Part shown: one piece after another, positions 34,858 through 43,986 of the stretch
Layout of the letters: each line of letters starts with the position of its first letter
Numbering within the stretch: the first letter of the stretch is position 1
Origin: Spirosoma lacussanchae
GTDB taxonomy: Bacteria; Bacteroidota; Bacteroidia; Cytophagales; Spirosomataceae
NCBI RefSeq assembly: GCF_005870035.1
Contig: NZ_SWJG01000001.1
Span: forward strand, 1 to 64,000
Length of the DNA stretch: 64,000 nt
Direction: 5' to 3'
Notes under the pieces: generated by a model
What the model was told of the DNA's origin: nothing
The model's input: the letters and a program-made list of their open reading frames with translations, nothing else
Databases searched by the model: none
Program-made: the position numbers and the translations under genes

Positions 34858-35364
34858 GTGACTTTTCGCGAAATCGTATCGGCCTCACTGCTGTTTTTGC
34901 TTTATCTGACGCTGCAAATCCTGCTGGTGCGGAATCTGGTGCTGTTCGATTATGCGTTCTGTTTCATTTACATTGCCTGCGTACTGCTGCTGCCCAACGA
35001 AACCAGCCTGACCTGGCTGCTGCTGATCGCCTTTGCGACGGGAATTATCGTCGATACGTTTTACAACACGCTCGGCATGCATGCCGCGGCTACGGTGCTG
35101 ATGGCCTACTGTCGGCCGCTGGTCGTGCGGTCGCAGATCGATGTGCCGGGGCTGGAATCGCGTATCGAGTTTTCCCTAAAGGAGCTGGGTACGGGTGCTT
35201 TTTTTCGGTATGTGTTTCTGCTGGCCCTGATTCATCATGCCGCGTTGTTTTTCATCGAAGCCAACAGCCTGGCCCTGCTGATCCCAACGCTGATCCGGGT
35301 AGGCGCCAGCACCCTGTTTACAACCGTCAGCATTGTGCTGATCCAATTCTTTACGCGAAACTAA
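34858..35364 (+). CDS. mreD: Rod shape-determining protein MreD
   Basis: The 168-residue protein has five to six membrane helices and little else, as expected for MreD. The GTG at 34858 is used because no suitable ATG precedes the first helix. It follows mreC by 81 bp and ends one base before the next gene. The identification leans on position and hydrophobic profile. Confidence 0.85.
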   Translation: MTFREIVSASLLFLLYLTLQILLVRNLVLFDYAFCFIYIACVLLLPNETSLTWLLLIAFATGIIVDTFYNTLGMHAAATVLMAYCRPLVVRSQIDVPGLESRIEFSLKELGTGAFFRYVFLLALIHHAALFFIEANSLALLIPTLIRVGASTLFTTVSIVLIQFFTRN

Positions 35365-35365
35365 T

Positions 35366-35842
35366 ATGGCTGAGACACTCATACTGCCGTCGACAACAGA
35401 CCGGCGGGCGCTCTACGAAAGCCTGCTGCCGCAGGTAGAAGCCCTGCTGGTCGGCGAGTCGGACCAGATTGCGAACCTGGCCAATATGGCGGCTGCCCTT
35501 AAAGAAGCGTTTGATTTCTTCTGGGTAGGCTTTTACCTCGTTAAAGACGGGCAATTGGTGCTGGGCCCGTTTCAGGGGCCGATTGCCTGCACCCGGATTG
35601 CGTTCAGCAAGGGCGTTTGCGGAGCGGCTTACTCACGCCGTGAAACGATTGTGGTGCCGGATGTGGAGCAGTTTCCGGGGCATATTGCCTGTAGCTCGGC
35701 CTCTCGTTCCGAGATCGTTGTGCCCGTATTCGATTCGCAGGGTAACGTAATCATGGTCCTCGACGTAGACAGTGATCAGCTCAACGACTTTAGCGACATA
35801 GACGCCGAATGGCTCGAACGGTTGGTAACGCTCATTCACTAA
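35366..35842 (+). CDS. Free methionine-(R)-sulfoxide reductase (GAF domain)
   Basis: The 158-residue GAF protein has the three conserved cysteines C75, C85 and C109 (ACTRIAFSKGVCGAA and HIACSS) that define fRMsr. These enzymes reduce free Met-R-SO using a cysteine relay. It begins one base after the mreD stop codon, so it is probably cotranscribed with the mre genes, although no functional link is known. Confidence 0.88.
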   Translation: MAETLILPSTTDRRALYESLLPQVEALLVGESDQIANLANMAAALKEAFDFFWVGFYLVKDGQLVLGPFQGPIACTRIAFSKGVCGAAYSRRETIVVPDVEQFPGHIACSSASRSEIVVPVFDSQGNVIMVLDVDSDQLNDFSDIDAEWLERLVTLIH

Positions 35843-35909
35843 CCAAAAGGTTATCTGATTGCAGTAAAGTTTACGGACAACGCTCTTTTTTCGTAAACAC
35901 AGCAATCTT

Positions 35910-36971
35910 ATGGCGTACTCATTGTCGCGCCGGTCGTTTGTTCGGCAGGCTTCGCTGGCCACGGCGGCTGGTATGACAACCCCATCCTTTTTGTCAGCAA
36001 TGCCGCAGCCGGGCGACGCGGCTGTTCTCGGGCACAATGGGTTCCGGTACCGGGTAGTGCCGGGCTGGGGTATGCTCGATGCCGGCCGGAACCCCGTCAA
36101 CGACTGCCACGAACTGGTGCAGGATGCGAAAGGCCGGATCATCCTGCTCACCAACGAGACTAAAAACAACATTCTCATTTACGACAAATCGGGTAGGCTG
36201 CTTGAGACCTGGGGACACGAATTTCCGGGTGGACACGGTCTGACGATTGGGGGCGAGGGCGCTGATCAATACCTGCTCATCTGCGATACCGATCGGCATC
36301 AGGTTATAAAAACCGACCTGAAAGGCCGCGAGCTGATGAAACTGGACTACCCCCGCGAGACGGGCAAATACGCCTATCCATCGCAGTTCAAACCGACCGA
36401 AACGGCCGTTAACCCCGCCAACGGCGATATTTACGTAGCCGATGGTTACGGGCTGAACTACATTACGCAGTACGACAAATCGGGTAAGATTATTCGCTCG
36501 TTCGGCGGCCGGGGCGAAGGCGACGCTACCTTCGATTGCTGCCATGGTATCGTAGTCGACCGGCGCAATGCCCAGAGCCCTACGCTGCTGATCACCGACC
36601 GTCGGCGAAACGCGCTGAAGCGTTTCTCGCTGGATGGTACCTACCTTTCTACTATTGCCCTGCCGGGATCGTACATCTGCCGCCCCGTTATCCACGGCGA
36701 TTATCTATACGGTGCTGTATTCCGAAGTACGTCCGATGCGTACCCCAATTCGGGCTATGTGCAGATTCTTGACCGGAACGACAACGTGGTGTCTACGCCC
36801 GGTGGTTCGGAACCCGTCTATCAGAACGGTAAACTGACCGAGCAGCGCAAAGACCGCAGCCTGACCGTGTTCATGCATCCGCACGACGTGCTGGTCGACG
36901 AAGACGAGAGCCTGTACGTGGCGCAATGGAGTTCCCAAAAAACATATCCCGTCAAGCTGGAGCGGATCTAA
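35910..36971 (+). CDS. Tat-exported NHL-repeat beta-propeller protein
   Basis: The 353-residue protein starts with a twin-arginine signal (SRRSFVRQASLATAAG) and continues with about six NHL-like blades (GRIILLTNETKNNILIYDKSGRLLETWG, NGDIYVADGYG...QYDKSGKIIRSFGGRG). It is probably periplasmic. The fold resembles peptidyl-glycine alpha-amidating lyase and 6-bladed propellers, but no enzymatic residues can be assigned. It heads the plus-strand cluster of DUF2231/PSD1/DUF1501 genes. Confidence 0.75.
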   Translation: MAYSLSRRSFVRQASLATAAGMTTPSFLSAMPQPGDAAVLGHNGFRYRVVPGWGMLDAGRNPVNDCHELVQDAKGRIILLTNETKNNILIYDKSGRLLETWGHEFPGGHGLTIGGEGADQYLLICDTDRHQVIKTDLKGRELMKLDYPRETGKYAYPSQFKPTETAVNPANGDIYVADGYGLNYITQYDKSGKIIRSFGGRGEGDATFDCCHGIVVDRRNAQSPTLLITDRRRNALKRFSLDGTYLSTIALPGSYICRPVIHGDYLYGAVFRSTSDAYPNSGYVQILDRNDNVVSTPGGSEPVYQNGKLTEQRKDRSLTVFMHPHDVLVDEDESLYVAQWSSQKTYPVKLERI

Positions 36972-37010
36972 TTACTCTACACGTTATTTTTTGCCGGTTT
37001 TCAGGCCGGA

Positions 37011-38555
37011 ATGTCGTTTATGAACGCATTGATTTTAGTACAAGCCGTTGCGGCACAGCCTTCTGACTGGGCCTTGTTTTTTGGCCGGTTCCATCCGCTT
37101 ATTGTTCATCTGCCCATCGGGTTTCTGGTAGTAGCCGGTATTCTGGAAGCAGGTCGGCGCCTGGGTAAGATTGGCGTCGACGATTCAACGATTACGGCCG
37201 TACTGTTTTGGTCGGCGGTGAGCGCTACGATGGCCTGTGTGTTCGGCTATCTGTTATCGCTGGGCGGAGGCTATGACGAAGAAATTCTGGATGAGCACAT
37301 GTGGCAGGGCATCGGCGTAGCTGGCTTCGCCTGGGTAGCCTGGGCCGTAAAATCTGACTGGCTGGGCGATCGGATTCCGCTGGGATCGGTATTGTACGTG
37401 CCAGCGCTGGTTGTTTCGCTGGTGCTGCTGGCCGTAGCCGGTCACCATGGTGGCTCACTGACACACGGGTCCGACTACCTGACGCAGTATACGCCCGAGC
37501 CGTTTCGGACCCTGGCCGGCCTGCCGCCCCGGGCTGAAGCCGTCGCCGTGAAACCGATTACGGATGTGAACCAGGCGCTGGTGTACGAACAGATTGTGAA
37601 CCCCATCCTGCAGAGCCGCTGCGTTCAGTGCCATAACGCCGAAAAGTCGAAAGGTGATCTGCGCTACGATAGCCCCGACATGATCCGGAAAGGGGGCGAA
37701 AACGGGCCGGTATTCGTGGCGGGCAAGGGCACCGACAGCGAGATGATCAAGCGGTGTTTACTGCCCGAAGACGATGATCACCACATGCCCCCCAAAGGCA
37801 AAACCCAGCTAACCGAAGGACAGGTGGCGCTGCTGACGTGGTGGATCGACCAGGGCGCGCCGTTCGACAAGAAAGTATCAGACCTGAAAGTCAACGATGC
37901 CATCCGGCCCGTGCTGGCTGCGCTGGGCGGTGGCGCTCCGGCGGGCGGTGGTACGGCGGTCGCAGCAAGCAGCGGTCCGGCTCCCGAATCGCCGGTGCTG
38001 ACCATGAAGGTGCCCGCTGCGCAGCCCAGCGTGATCGATGAACTGAAAAAAGCCGGTCTGCTGGTGCTGCCGCTCTCGAAAGAGCAGAATCAGTTAGAGG
38101 TTAGCGCCGTCAACGCCCGGTCGTTCAATGACACCCAGGCTGCGTTACTGCCAAAAATCAGCGATCAGCTGGTCTGGCTTAAGCTGAGCGATACCGGTAT
38201 CACCGATGCCGCGCTGGTACAGGTGGCTAAACTGAAGAATCTGCAGAAACTACATCTGGCGCAGACGAAGGTGACCGATGCCGGACTGAAACACCTCAAA
38301 GGGCTGGCCAATCTGGAGTACCTAAATCTCTACGGAACAGGGATCACAGATATGGGACTGGCCGAACTGGCTACCCTGAGCAAACTACGAACGGTCTATA
38401 TCTGGCAGACCAAAGTGACTGAAACCGGCCTGGCAACTCTCAAAAAAGCCCGCCCCGGGCTGGAAATTATTGGCGGTATCAACGAACAGGCCGTTGCCGA
38501 GTTTGCCAAAGCGGGTCAGGCCGATGATAAATCCAGCGAACCGGCAAAGAACTAA
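37011..38555 (+). CDS. DUF2231 membrane - cytochrome c - leucine-rich repeat fusion
   Basis: The 514-residue protein combines an N-terminal DUF2231 module (HPLIVHLPIGFLVVAGILEAG and four membrane helices to about residue 145), a planctomycete-type cytochrome c domain with the haem motif CVQCH near residue 204 and a distal HHMPP methionine region, an Ala/Gly/Pro linker, and a C-terminal set of about four leucine-rich repeats (LQKLHLAQTKVTDAGLKHLKGL). It may be a membrane-anchored electron-transfer or sensor protein. It precedes the PSD1-type gene with its own haem motif. Confidence 0.8.
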   Translation: MSFMNALILVQAVAAQPSDWALFFGRFHPLIVHLPIGFLVVAGILEAGRRLGKIGVDDSTITAVLFWSAVSATMACVFGYLLSLGGGYDEEILDEHMWQGIGVAGFAWVAWAVKSDWLGDRIPLGSVLYVPALVVSLVLLAVAGHHGGSLTHGSDYLTQYTPEPFRTLAGLPPRAEAVAVKPITDVNQALVYEQIVNPILQSRCVQCHNAEKSKGDLRYDSPDMIRKGGENGPVFVAGKGTDSEMIKRCLLPEDDDHHMPPKGKTQLTEGQVALLTWWIDQGAPFDKKVSDLKVNDAIRPVLAALGGGAPAGGGTAVAASSGPAPESPVLTMKVPAAQPSVIDELKKAGLLVLPLSKEQNQLEVSAVNARSFNDTQAALLPKISDQLVWLKLSDTGITDAALVQVAKLKNLQKLHLAQTKVTDAGLKHLKGLANLEYLNLYGTGITDMGLAELATLSKLRTVYIWQTKVTETGLATLKKARPGLEIIGGINEQAVAEFAKAGQADDKSSEPAKN

Positions 38556-38918
38556 ACGACCGGACGGCAACCTGAAAATGACTTACCGCAACAGTCCAAT
38601 ACGGAGCGGTCACGCGGCTTCATGCACTTTTCCTGGCTGAAAAAAGTTATATTGCAACAAACTTAAGTCCTTTAGGATTGAAGGTCGCCGACCGCTGATC
38701 CTGTTTGGTAGTTGTAAGCCTGACTGCGTAAAGATGTAGTGGCCAGCTGGTTGTGGAGTGGTATACGCGGTCGAACCGCATTGGCCGCTGCAAGTTGGGA
38801 AAAGGCAAAGATTGATCAAATAAGGGGCAAAATAGTGTCGTGGTTAGCCGCTGCTCCGTCGTTCTTTTGTGTGACCAACTATACCTAACCTGTTTGTATA
38901 ATGATTGCCTGGTCTGAC
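38556..38918. other. Intergenic stretch of about 360 bp
   Basis: No gene, tRNA or strong hairpin is visible between the cytochrome-LRR gene and the PSD1-type gene. It is AT-richer than the flanks and presumably holds the promoter of the downstream two-gene unit, but I cannot point to a clean consensus. Confidence 0.5.
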
Positions 38919-41900
38919 ATGCGATTGCGCTATACACTTCTTACGGCCACCGTTGGTTTGTTTGGCGCTTCGGTCTGGCTCACCGCCTGTAACTCATCGG
39001 TCGACAAACCGGCTGAGCTGGTAGCCGCCGAAGCCAACCTGCCCGAAAAGGTAGATTATAACCTGCACGTTAAACCGATTCTCTCAGACCGGTGCTTTGC
39101 CTGTCACGGGCCGGATAAAGCCAAGCAGCAGGCCGGGCTTCGGCTCGATACGCCCGAAGGCGCCTACGAGGCCCTGGCCGAAAGTGGTAAGAAAGCCATT
39201 GTGCCGGGTAGCCTGGGTAGTAGCGAACTGTTCCACCGAATCATAAGTACCGATCCCGATTACGTGATGCCCACGCCCGAGTCGAACCTGACGCTCAGTG
39301 TGGAAGAGAAAGCCCTGCTGGCCCGGTGGATCGAGCAGGGCGCCGAATACAAAGAACACTGGTCGTTGATTCCCCCGGCTCAGGTAGCGGTACCTAAACT
39401 GGAGAACGACAGCTGGAGCCGCAATGAGATTGACCGGTTCGTGCTGGCCAAACAACGCGACAGGAAGCTAAGTCCGGCGCCCGAAGCCGACAAAACCACG
39501 CTCATTCGGCGGGTAACGCTGGACCTGACCGGCCTGCCGCCCACACCGGCGGAGGTCGATGCGTTTCTGGCCGACAGAAGCCCCAATGCCTACGAAAAAG
39601 TGGTGAACCGGCTGCTTAAAAGCCCTCACTACGGCGAACGGCAGGCCGTTGAATGGCTCGATGTGGCTCGATATGCCGACACTCATGGCTACCAGGACGA
39701 CGGGCTACGTACCATGTGGCCGTATCGCGACTGGGTTATCCGGGCCTATAACCGAAATCTGAGTTTCGACCGATTTATTACCTGGCAGCTGGCCGGCGAC
39801 CTGTTGCCCGCGCCGAAAAGCGAGGCCGAACGGCGCGAACGGCTTATTGCTACGGCTTTCAACCGAAATCACCAGCAGAGCCAGGAAGGGGGTATCGTAG
39901 ACGAAGAGTACCGGGTCGAGTATGTCGCCGACCGGACCAATACCTTCGGCAAAGCCATGCTGGGGCTAACCGTCGAGTGCGCCCGTTGCCATGATCACAA
40001 GTATGACCCTATCAGTCAGAAGGACTATTATTCGCTGTTTGCGTTCTTTAACAGCAACAATGACCGGGGGCAGATTCCGTACAATGGCGAAGCCGCGCCG
40101 ACCATTACCCTAACCAAACCCGAAACGGAAGCCAAACTGAAATTCATCCGCGAAAAGCTAACGCCGATCCGGCAAAAAATTAACCCCAACCGCTCCGATT
40201 ATCAGCAGCGTTTTGGGCAATGGCTCAGCAAAGCCCGGCAGCAACCGCTGTCGTCGGCCGATTCGGGCCTGATTGCGCATTATACCTTCGATGAAGCGGA
40301 CCGGACCGATATCAGCGCGTTTGTAAAAGCCCAGGCCGAAAAGAAAAAGCTGGAGGAAGCGAAACGGAAAGCCGACGAGGCCCGGGGTAAACCGAAAAAG
40401 GCGGAAGCAAAACCGGTAGCCAAACGAAAAACAAAAGAAGAACTCTGGAAAGACCCCAGAAACGCATTTGCCAACACGGTCAATGATACTTTGCCAGCCC
40501 GGCTCGGGGGCGACCCCGACAAAGTGCCCTATGCGGTGGCGGGGCGCTTCGGTAAGGCCCGCTTTCTGCCAGGCGACAGTTTCATTGAATTACCGTGGGA
40601 TTTCGGTGCTTTTGAACAGAATCAGCCGTTTACGGTGAGCAGCTGGTTCAACCTGGCCAAGCCCAATATGGCGCTCACCCTTCTGGGGCGCACGACCGGT
40701 CCGATGGATGGCCAGCGTGGCTACCAACTCGACCTGCTCGCCGACGGACGGCTCAAGCTGACCTTCAGCCACGTATGGCCCGCTAATGCTATCGATCTGG
40801 AGTCGGTCGACAAGGTGCCGGTTCGTCAGTGGTTTCAGGTCGCCTTCGCCTACAATGGCCTGGGCCGCGCTGATGGAATTACGGTGTACCTGAACGGCCA
40901 ACCGATGCGCACCCGGGTCATCGCCGATAACCTGATCCACAGTATGGTATACGGGAAAGACCGTACCCACTGGGCTCAGCATGCGTTCTATGTGGGGCGG
41001 ATGCACGACTATTTCTATAAGGATTTTGCGGTCGACGAACTGCGGATTTACGACCGCTGTCTCACGCCGATCGAAATGCCCAAACTGGCAGGTCAGCCCG
41101 ACGCGTTGGCGGCTGCGCTCCGTACGCCCGACTCGCAACGGACAGCCGCTCAGCGGGCGGGGCTGTATACGTATTACGTAACGGCGCAGGACCCGGTGTA
41201 CCGGTCCGAATATGCCAAAGCCATGCAGCTACGGGGCGAAGAACTGATGCTGTATACCAATCAGGATCAGGTTATGATTATGCAGGAGCGGTCGGTACCG
41301 CGGGTAACTCACCTGCTGAAGCGGGGTGCCTACGACGCTCCTGGCGAGGTAGTAACGCCCAACGTGCTGCACAGTCTGGAGCCGATGCCGAACGATATGC
41401 CCAAAAACCGGCTGGGTCTGGCTCAGTGGCTGTTGATGCCCGAGAATCCGCTCTTTAGCCGCGTTGTGGTGAACCGGGTCTGGCAGCAGTATTTCGGGCA
41501 GGGGCTGGCCAGAAACAGCGATGACTTTGGCAACCAGGGCGCCCTCCCAAGCCATCCGGAATTACTCGACTGGCTGGCCATACGATTCCGCGAAGGAAGC
41601 GGGCCTGCGTCAGACCGCTGGAACATGAAAGCCCTGCACAAGCTGATCGTTATGTCGGCTACGTACCGGCAGTCGTCGGTAACGTCGGAGAAGGTGCGCG
41701 AGATTGATCAGGACAACACCTTTCTGACGCGCGGCCCGAGCTACCGGATGAGCGCCGAGCAGGTGCGCGATAATGCCCTGGCTGCGAGTGGTCTGCTAAA
41801 CTGTCGGGTTGGCGGACCGAGCGTCCGGCCCTACCAGCCGTCGGGCATTTGGGAGGCTCTGGCCACCCGAAATACGGTTAGCTACGTGCAAAACCACGGC

Positions 41901-42365
41901 GACAGTCTGTATCGTCGCTCGATGTATACGATCTGGAAACGAAGTTCGCCCCCGCCTATGATGCTCAACTTCGATGCGGCTGAACGACATACCTGCATCG
42001 TAAAACGGCAAAAGACCAGCACGCCCCTGCAGGCGTTGGTCACCCTGAACGATCCGCAGTTTGTGGAAGCGGCCCGGGTGCTGGCGCAGAAGAAGGCAGC
42101 GAACGGACAAACAACCGGACAGGCCATCAGCGAGTGCTTCAAAGCTGTAGTCAGCCGGCAGCCCCGACCCGGAGAGCTTACGCTGATGCAACAGCTGTAC
42201 GACGAAGAACTGACTGATTTTCGGAAGAACCCCGGCCGCGCCAGGGAGCTGCTGTCGGTTGGCGAATACCCGCTCAACAAAGCGCAGAACCCGGCCGAAC
42301 TGGCCGCTCTGACGATGGTAGCCAGTACGATCATGAATTTCGACGAAGCGATTATAAAACGGTAA
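38919..42365 (+). CDS. PSD1-type DUF1549/DUF1553 lipoprotein with cytochrome c and LamG domains
   Basis: The 1148-residue protein from ATG 38919 (an ATG at 38901 is also in frame) has a lipobox LTAC and then a planctomycete cytochrome c domain (CFACHGPDKAKQQAGLRLDT). A DUF1549 region (LTGLPPTPAEVDAFLAD, CARCHDHKYDPI), a charged coiled-coil linker rich in Lys/Glu/Ala, a LamG/concanavalin-like domain (FTVSSWFNL...VDELRIYDR) and a C-terminal DUF1553 (NRVWQQYFGQGL...QTSTPLQALVTLND-like) follow. The function of PSD1 proteins is unknown; a role in outer-surface polymer breakdown has been proposed for planctomycetes. It is paired with the DUF1501 gene. Confidence 0.85.
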   Translation: MRLRYTLLTATVGLFGASVWLTACNSSVDKPAELVAAEANLPEKVDYNLHVKPILSDRCFACHGPDKAKQQAGLRLDTPEGAYEALAESGKKAIVPGSLGSSELFHRIISTDPDYVMPTPESNLTLSVEEKALLARWIEQGAEYKEHWSLIPPAQVAVPKLENDSWSRNEIDRFVLAKQRDRKLSPAPEADKTTLIRRVTLDLTGLPPTPAEVDAFLADRSPNAYEKVVNRLLKSPHYGERQAVEWLDVARYADTHGYQDDGLRTMWPYRDWVIRAYNRNLSFDRFITWQLAGDLLPAPKSEAERRERLIATAFNRNHQQSQEGGIVDEEYRVEYVADRTNTFGKAMLGLTVECARCHDHKYDPISQKDYYSLFAFFNSNNDRGQIPYNGEAAPTITLTKPETEAKLKFIREKLTPIRQKINPNRSDYQQRFGQWLSKARQQPLSSADSGLIAHYTFDEADRTDISAFVKAQAEKKKLEEAKRKADEARGKPKKAEAKPVAKRKTKEELWKDPRNAFANTVNDTLPARLGGDPDKVPYAVAGRFGKARFLPGDSFIELPWDFGAFEQNQPFTVSSWFNLAKPNMALTLLGRTTGPMDGQRGYQLDLLADGRLKLTFSHVWPANAIDLESVDKVPVRQWFQVAFAYNGLGRADGITVYLNGQPMRTRVIADNLIHSMVYGKDRTHWAQHAFYVGRMHDYFYKDFAVDELRIYDRCLTPIEMPKLAGQPDALAAALRTPDSQRTAAQRAGLYTYYVTAQDPVYRSEYAKAMQLRGEELMLYTNQDQVMIMQERSVPRVTHLLKRGAYDAPGEVVTPNVLHSLEPMPNDMPKNRLGLAQWLLMPENPLFSRVVVNRVWQQYFGQGLARNSDDFGNQGALPSHPELLDWLAIRFREGSGPASDRWNMKALHKLIVMSATYRQSSVTSEKVREIDQDNTFLTRGPSYRMSAEQVRDNALAASGLLNCRVGGPSVRPYQPSGIWEALATRNTVSYVQNHGDSLYRRSMYTIWKRSSPPPMMLNFDAAERHTCIVKRQKTSTPLQALVTLNDPQFVEAARVLAQKKAANGQTTGQAISECFKAVVSRQPRPGELTLMQQLYDEELTDFRKNPGRARELLSVGEYPLNKAQNPAELAALTMVASTIMNFDEAIIKR

Positions 42366-42417
42366 AAGCCAGTGGCCCGGGGGCACGAAACAGGCTGATC
42401 CGGCGCCATCTCATACT

Positions 42418-43869
42418 ATGGATATTCAGGACCAATTGCATGATCAGCTGAGCCGCCGAAACTTTCTGGGGCAGAGCAGCGCGGGGTTAGGAACCATTGC
42501 GCTGGCGTCGTTGCTGAACCCGGCCAATCTGTTTGGGGGTACGTCGATGGGTGACAATCCGGCCGTGGGTAAGCCGCATTTCGCGCCCAAAGTGAAGCGG
42601 GTGATCTACCTGTTTCAGAGTGGGGCGCCGTCGCAGCTCGAACTGTTCGATTACAAGCCGCGGCTCGAAACCATGTGGGGGCAGGACCTGCCCGAGTCGG
42701 TTCGGAAAGGACAGCGCCTGACGGGGATGACGGCTGGCCAGAGCCGGTTTCCGCTGGCGGCCTCGAAATACAAATTTGCGCAGTATGGTCCCGGTCAGAT
42801 GACCATCAGCGAACTCCTGCCCCATACGGCCCGTATCGCGTCAGACCTGACGTTTATCAAGTCGATGCATACCGAGGCCATCAACCACGACCCGGCCGTT
42901 ACGTTTTTTCAGACCGGGAGTCAGCAGGCCGGCCGACCCAGCTTTGGGTCCTGGATCAGTTACGGGCTGGGGTCCGACAACCAGAACCTGCCAGCGTTTG
43001 TGGTACTGCTCAGCAAGGGTCGTGACGGTGATCAGCCGCTCTATGCTAAACTCTGGAGCAACGGCTTCTTGCCCTCCGTACATCAGGGGGTTGTGTTTCG
43101 GTCGGGTCCCGATCCGGTCTATTACCTCAACAACCCGCCCGGCATTGATAAAACCAGTCGGCGCCGTATGCTCGATTACCTCGGTAAGATGCATCAGGAG
43201 CAGTTCAAACACGTACTCGATCCTGAAATCAACAACCGGATGGCTCAGTACGAGATGGCTTACCGGATGCAAACCTCCGTGCCCGAAACGCTCGACATCT
43301 CGAAAGAACCCGACTATATCTTCGACATGTACGGGCCCGACAGCCGGAAGCCGGGTACGTTTGCTGCCAACTGCCTGCTGGCCCGCAAGCTAGTCGAGAA
43401 AGACGTTAAGTTCGTTCAGCTGTATCACCAGGGCTGGGATCAGCACGGTAACCTGCCCAACGATATCAAGATCCAGACGAAAAGCGTTGATCAGCCATCG
43501 GCCGCGCTCATTATGGACCTCAAACAACGCGGCCTGCTCGACGATACGCTGGTTATCTGGGGTGGTGAGTTCGGACGGGGTGCCTACTCGCAAGGTAAAC
43601 TCACCCGCGACAACTACGGCCGCGACCACCACCCGCGCGCTTTCTCGATCTGGATGGCCGGGGCCGGTGTGAAAAAAGGAATGGTCTACGGCCAGACCGA
43701 CGATTTCGGCTATAACGTGGTTAACCAGCCCGTTCATGTGCACGATTTTCAGGCCACCGTATTGCACCTGCTGGGTGTCGATCATGAAAAACTGACGTTC
43801 AAGAGCCAGGGACGCCGGTATCGCCTGACCGATGTGCACGGCAAGGTAGTGAAACCTATACTTGCTTGA
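42418..43869 (+). CDS. DUF1501 family protein
   Basis: The 483-residue protein begins with a Tat-like signal (SRRNFLGQSSAGLGTIALASLL) and has the alkaline-phosphatase-superfamily-like features of DUF1501: FQSGAPSQLELFDYKP near residue 63, HQGWDQHGN, and GGEFGRGAYSQG with histidine-rich GRDHHPRAFSIW. It lies 52 bp after the DUF1553 gene, the standard partner. The pair is typical of Planctomycetes and some Bacteroidota. Its enzymatic activity is not established. Confidence 0.88.
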   Translation: MDIQDQLHDQLSRRNFLGQSSAGLGTIALASLLNPANLFGGTSMGDNPAVGKPHFAPKVKRVIYLFQSGAPSQLELFDYKPRLETMWGQDLPESVRKGQRLTGMTAGQSRFPLAASKYKFAQYGPGQMTISELLPHTARIASDLTFIKSMHTEAINHDPAVTFFQTGSQQAGRPSFGSWISYGLGSDNQNLPAFVVLLSKGRDGDQPLYAKLWSNGFLPSVHQGVVFRSGPDPVYYLNNPPGIDKTSRRRMLDYLGKMHQEQFKHVLDPEINNRMAQYEMAYRMQTSVPETLDISKEPDYIFDMYGPDSRKPGTFAANCLLARKLVEKDVKFVQLYHQGWDQHGNLPNDIKIQTKSVDQPSAALIMDLKQRGLLDDTLVIWGGEFGRGAYSQGKLTRDNYGRDHHPRAFSIWMAGAGVKKGMVYGQTDDFGYNVVNQPVHVHDFQATVLHLLGVDHEKLTFKSQGRRYRLTDVHGKVVKPILA

Positions 43870-43937
43870 CCGACAGGTGATAATGTTCAGTTTTTGGTGC
43901 TTTTAAACGCGGGCAGAAATCCGTAAACCGAGCCAAT

Positions 43938-43971
43938 AGACCTAAAAGGTTCTGAGAAACCTTTTAGGTCT
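43938..43971 (+). terminator. Terminator hairpin of the PSD1/DUF1501 unit
   Basis: A perfect 14-bp stem AGACCTAAAAGGTT/AACCTTTTAGGTCT (43938-43951, 43958-43971) with a 6-nt loop. It lies 69 bp after the DUF1501 stop and is followed by TGCTATTTTT, which doubles as the next promoter box. It may be a member of a dispersed repeat; a related AAGGTTTT palindrome lies at 13361-13378. Confidence 0.65.
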
Positions 43972-43974
43972 TGC

Positions 43975-43982
43975 TATTTTTG
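43975..43982 (+). promoter_or_regulatory. TATTTTTG -7 box 4 bp before the MscS-family gene
   Basis: A perfect TAnnTTTG box ends 4 nt before the ATG, the same geometry as at murQ, implying a nearly leaderless mRNA. Confidence 0.5.
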
Positions 43983-43986
43983 CGCC

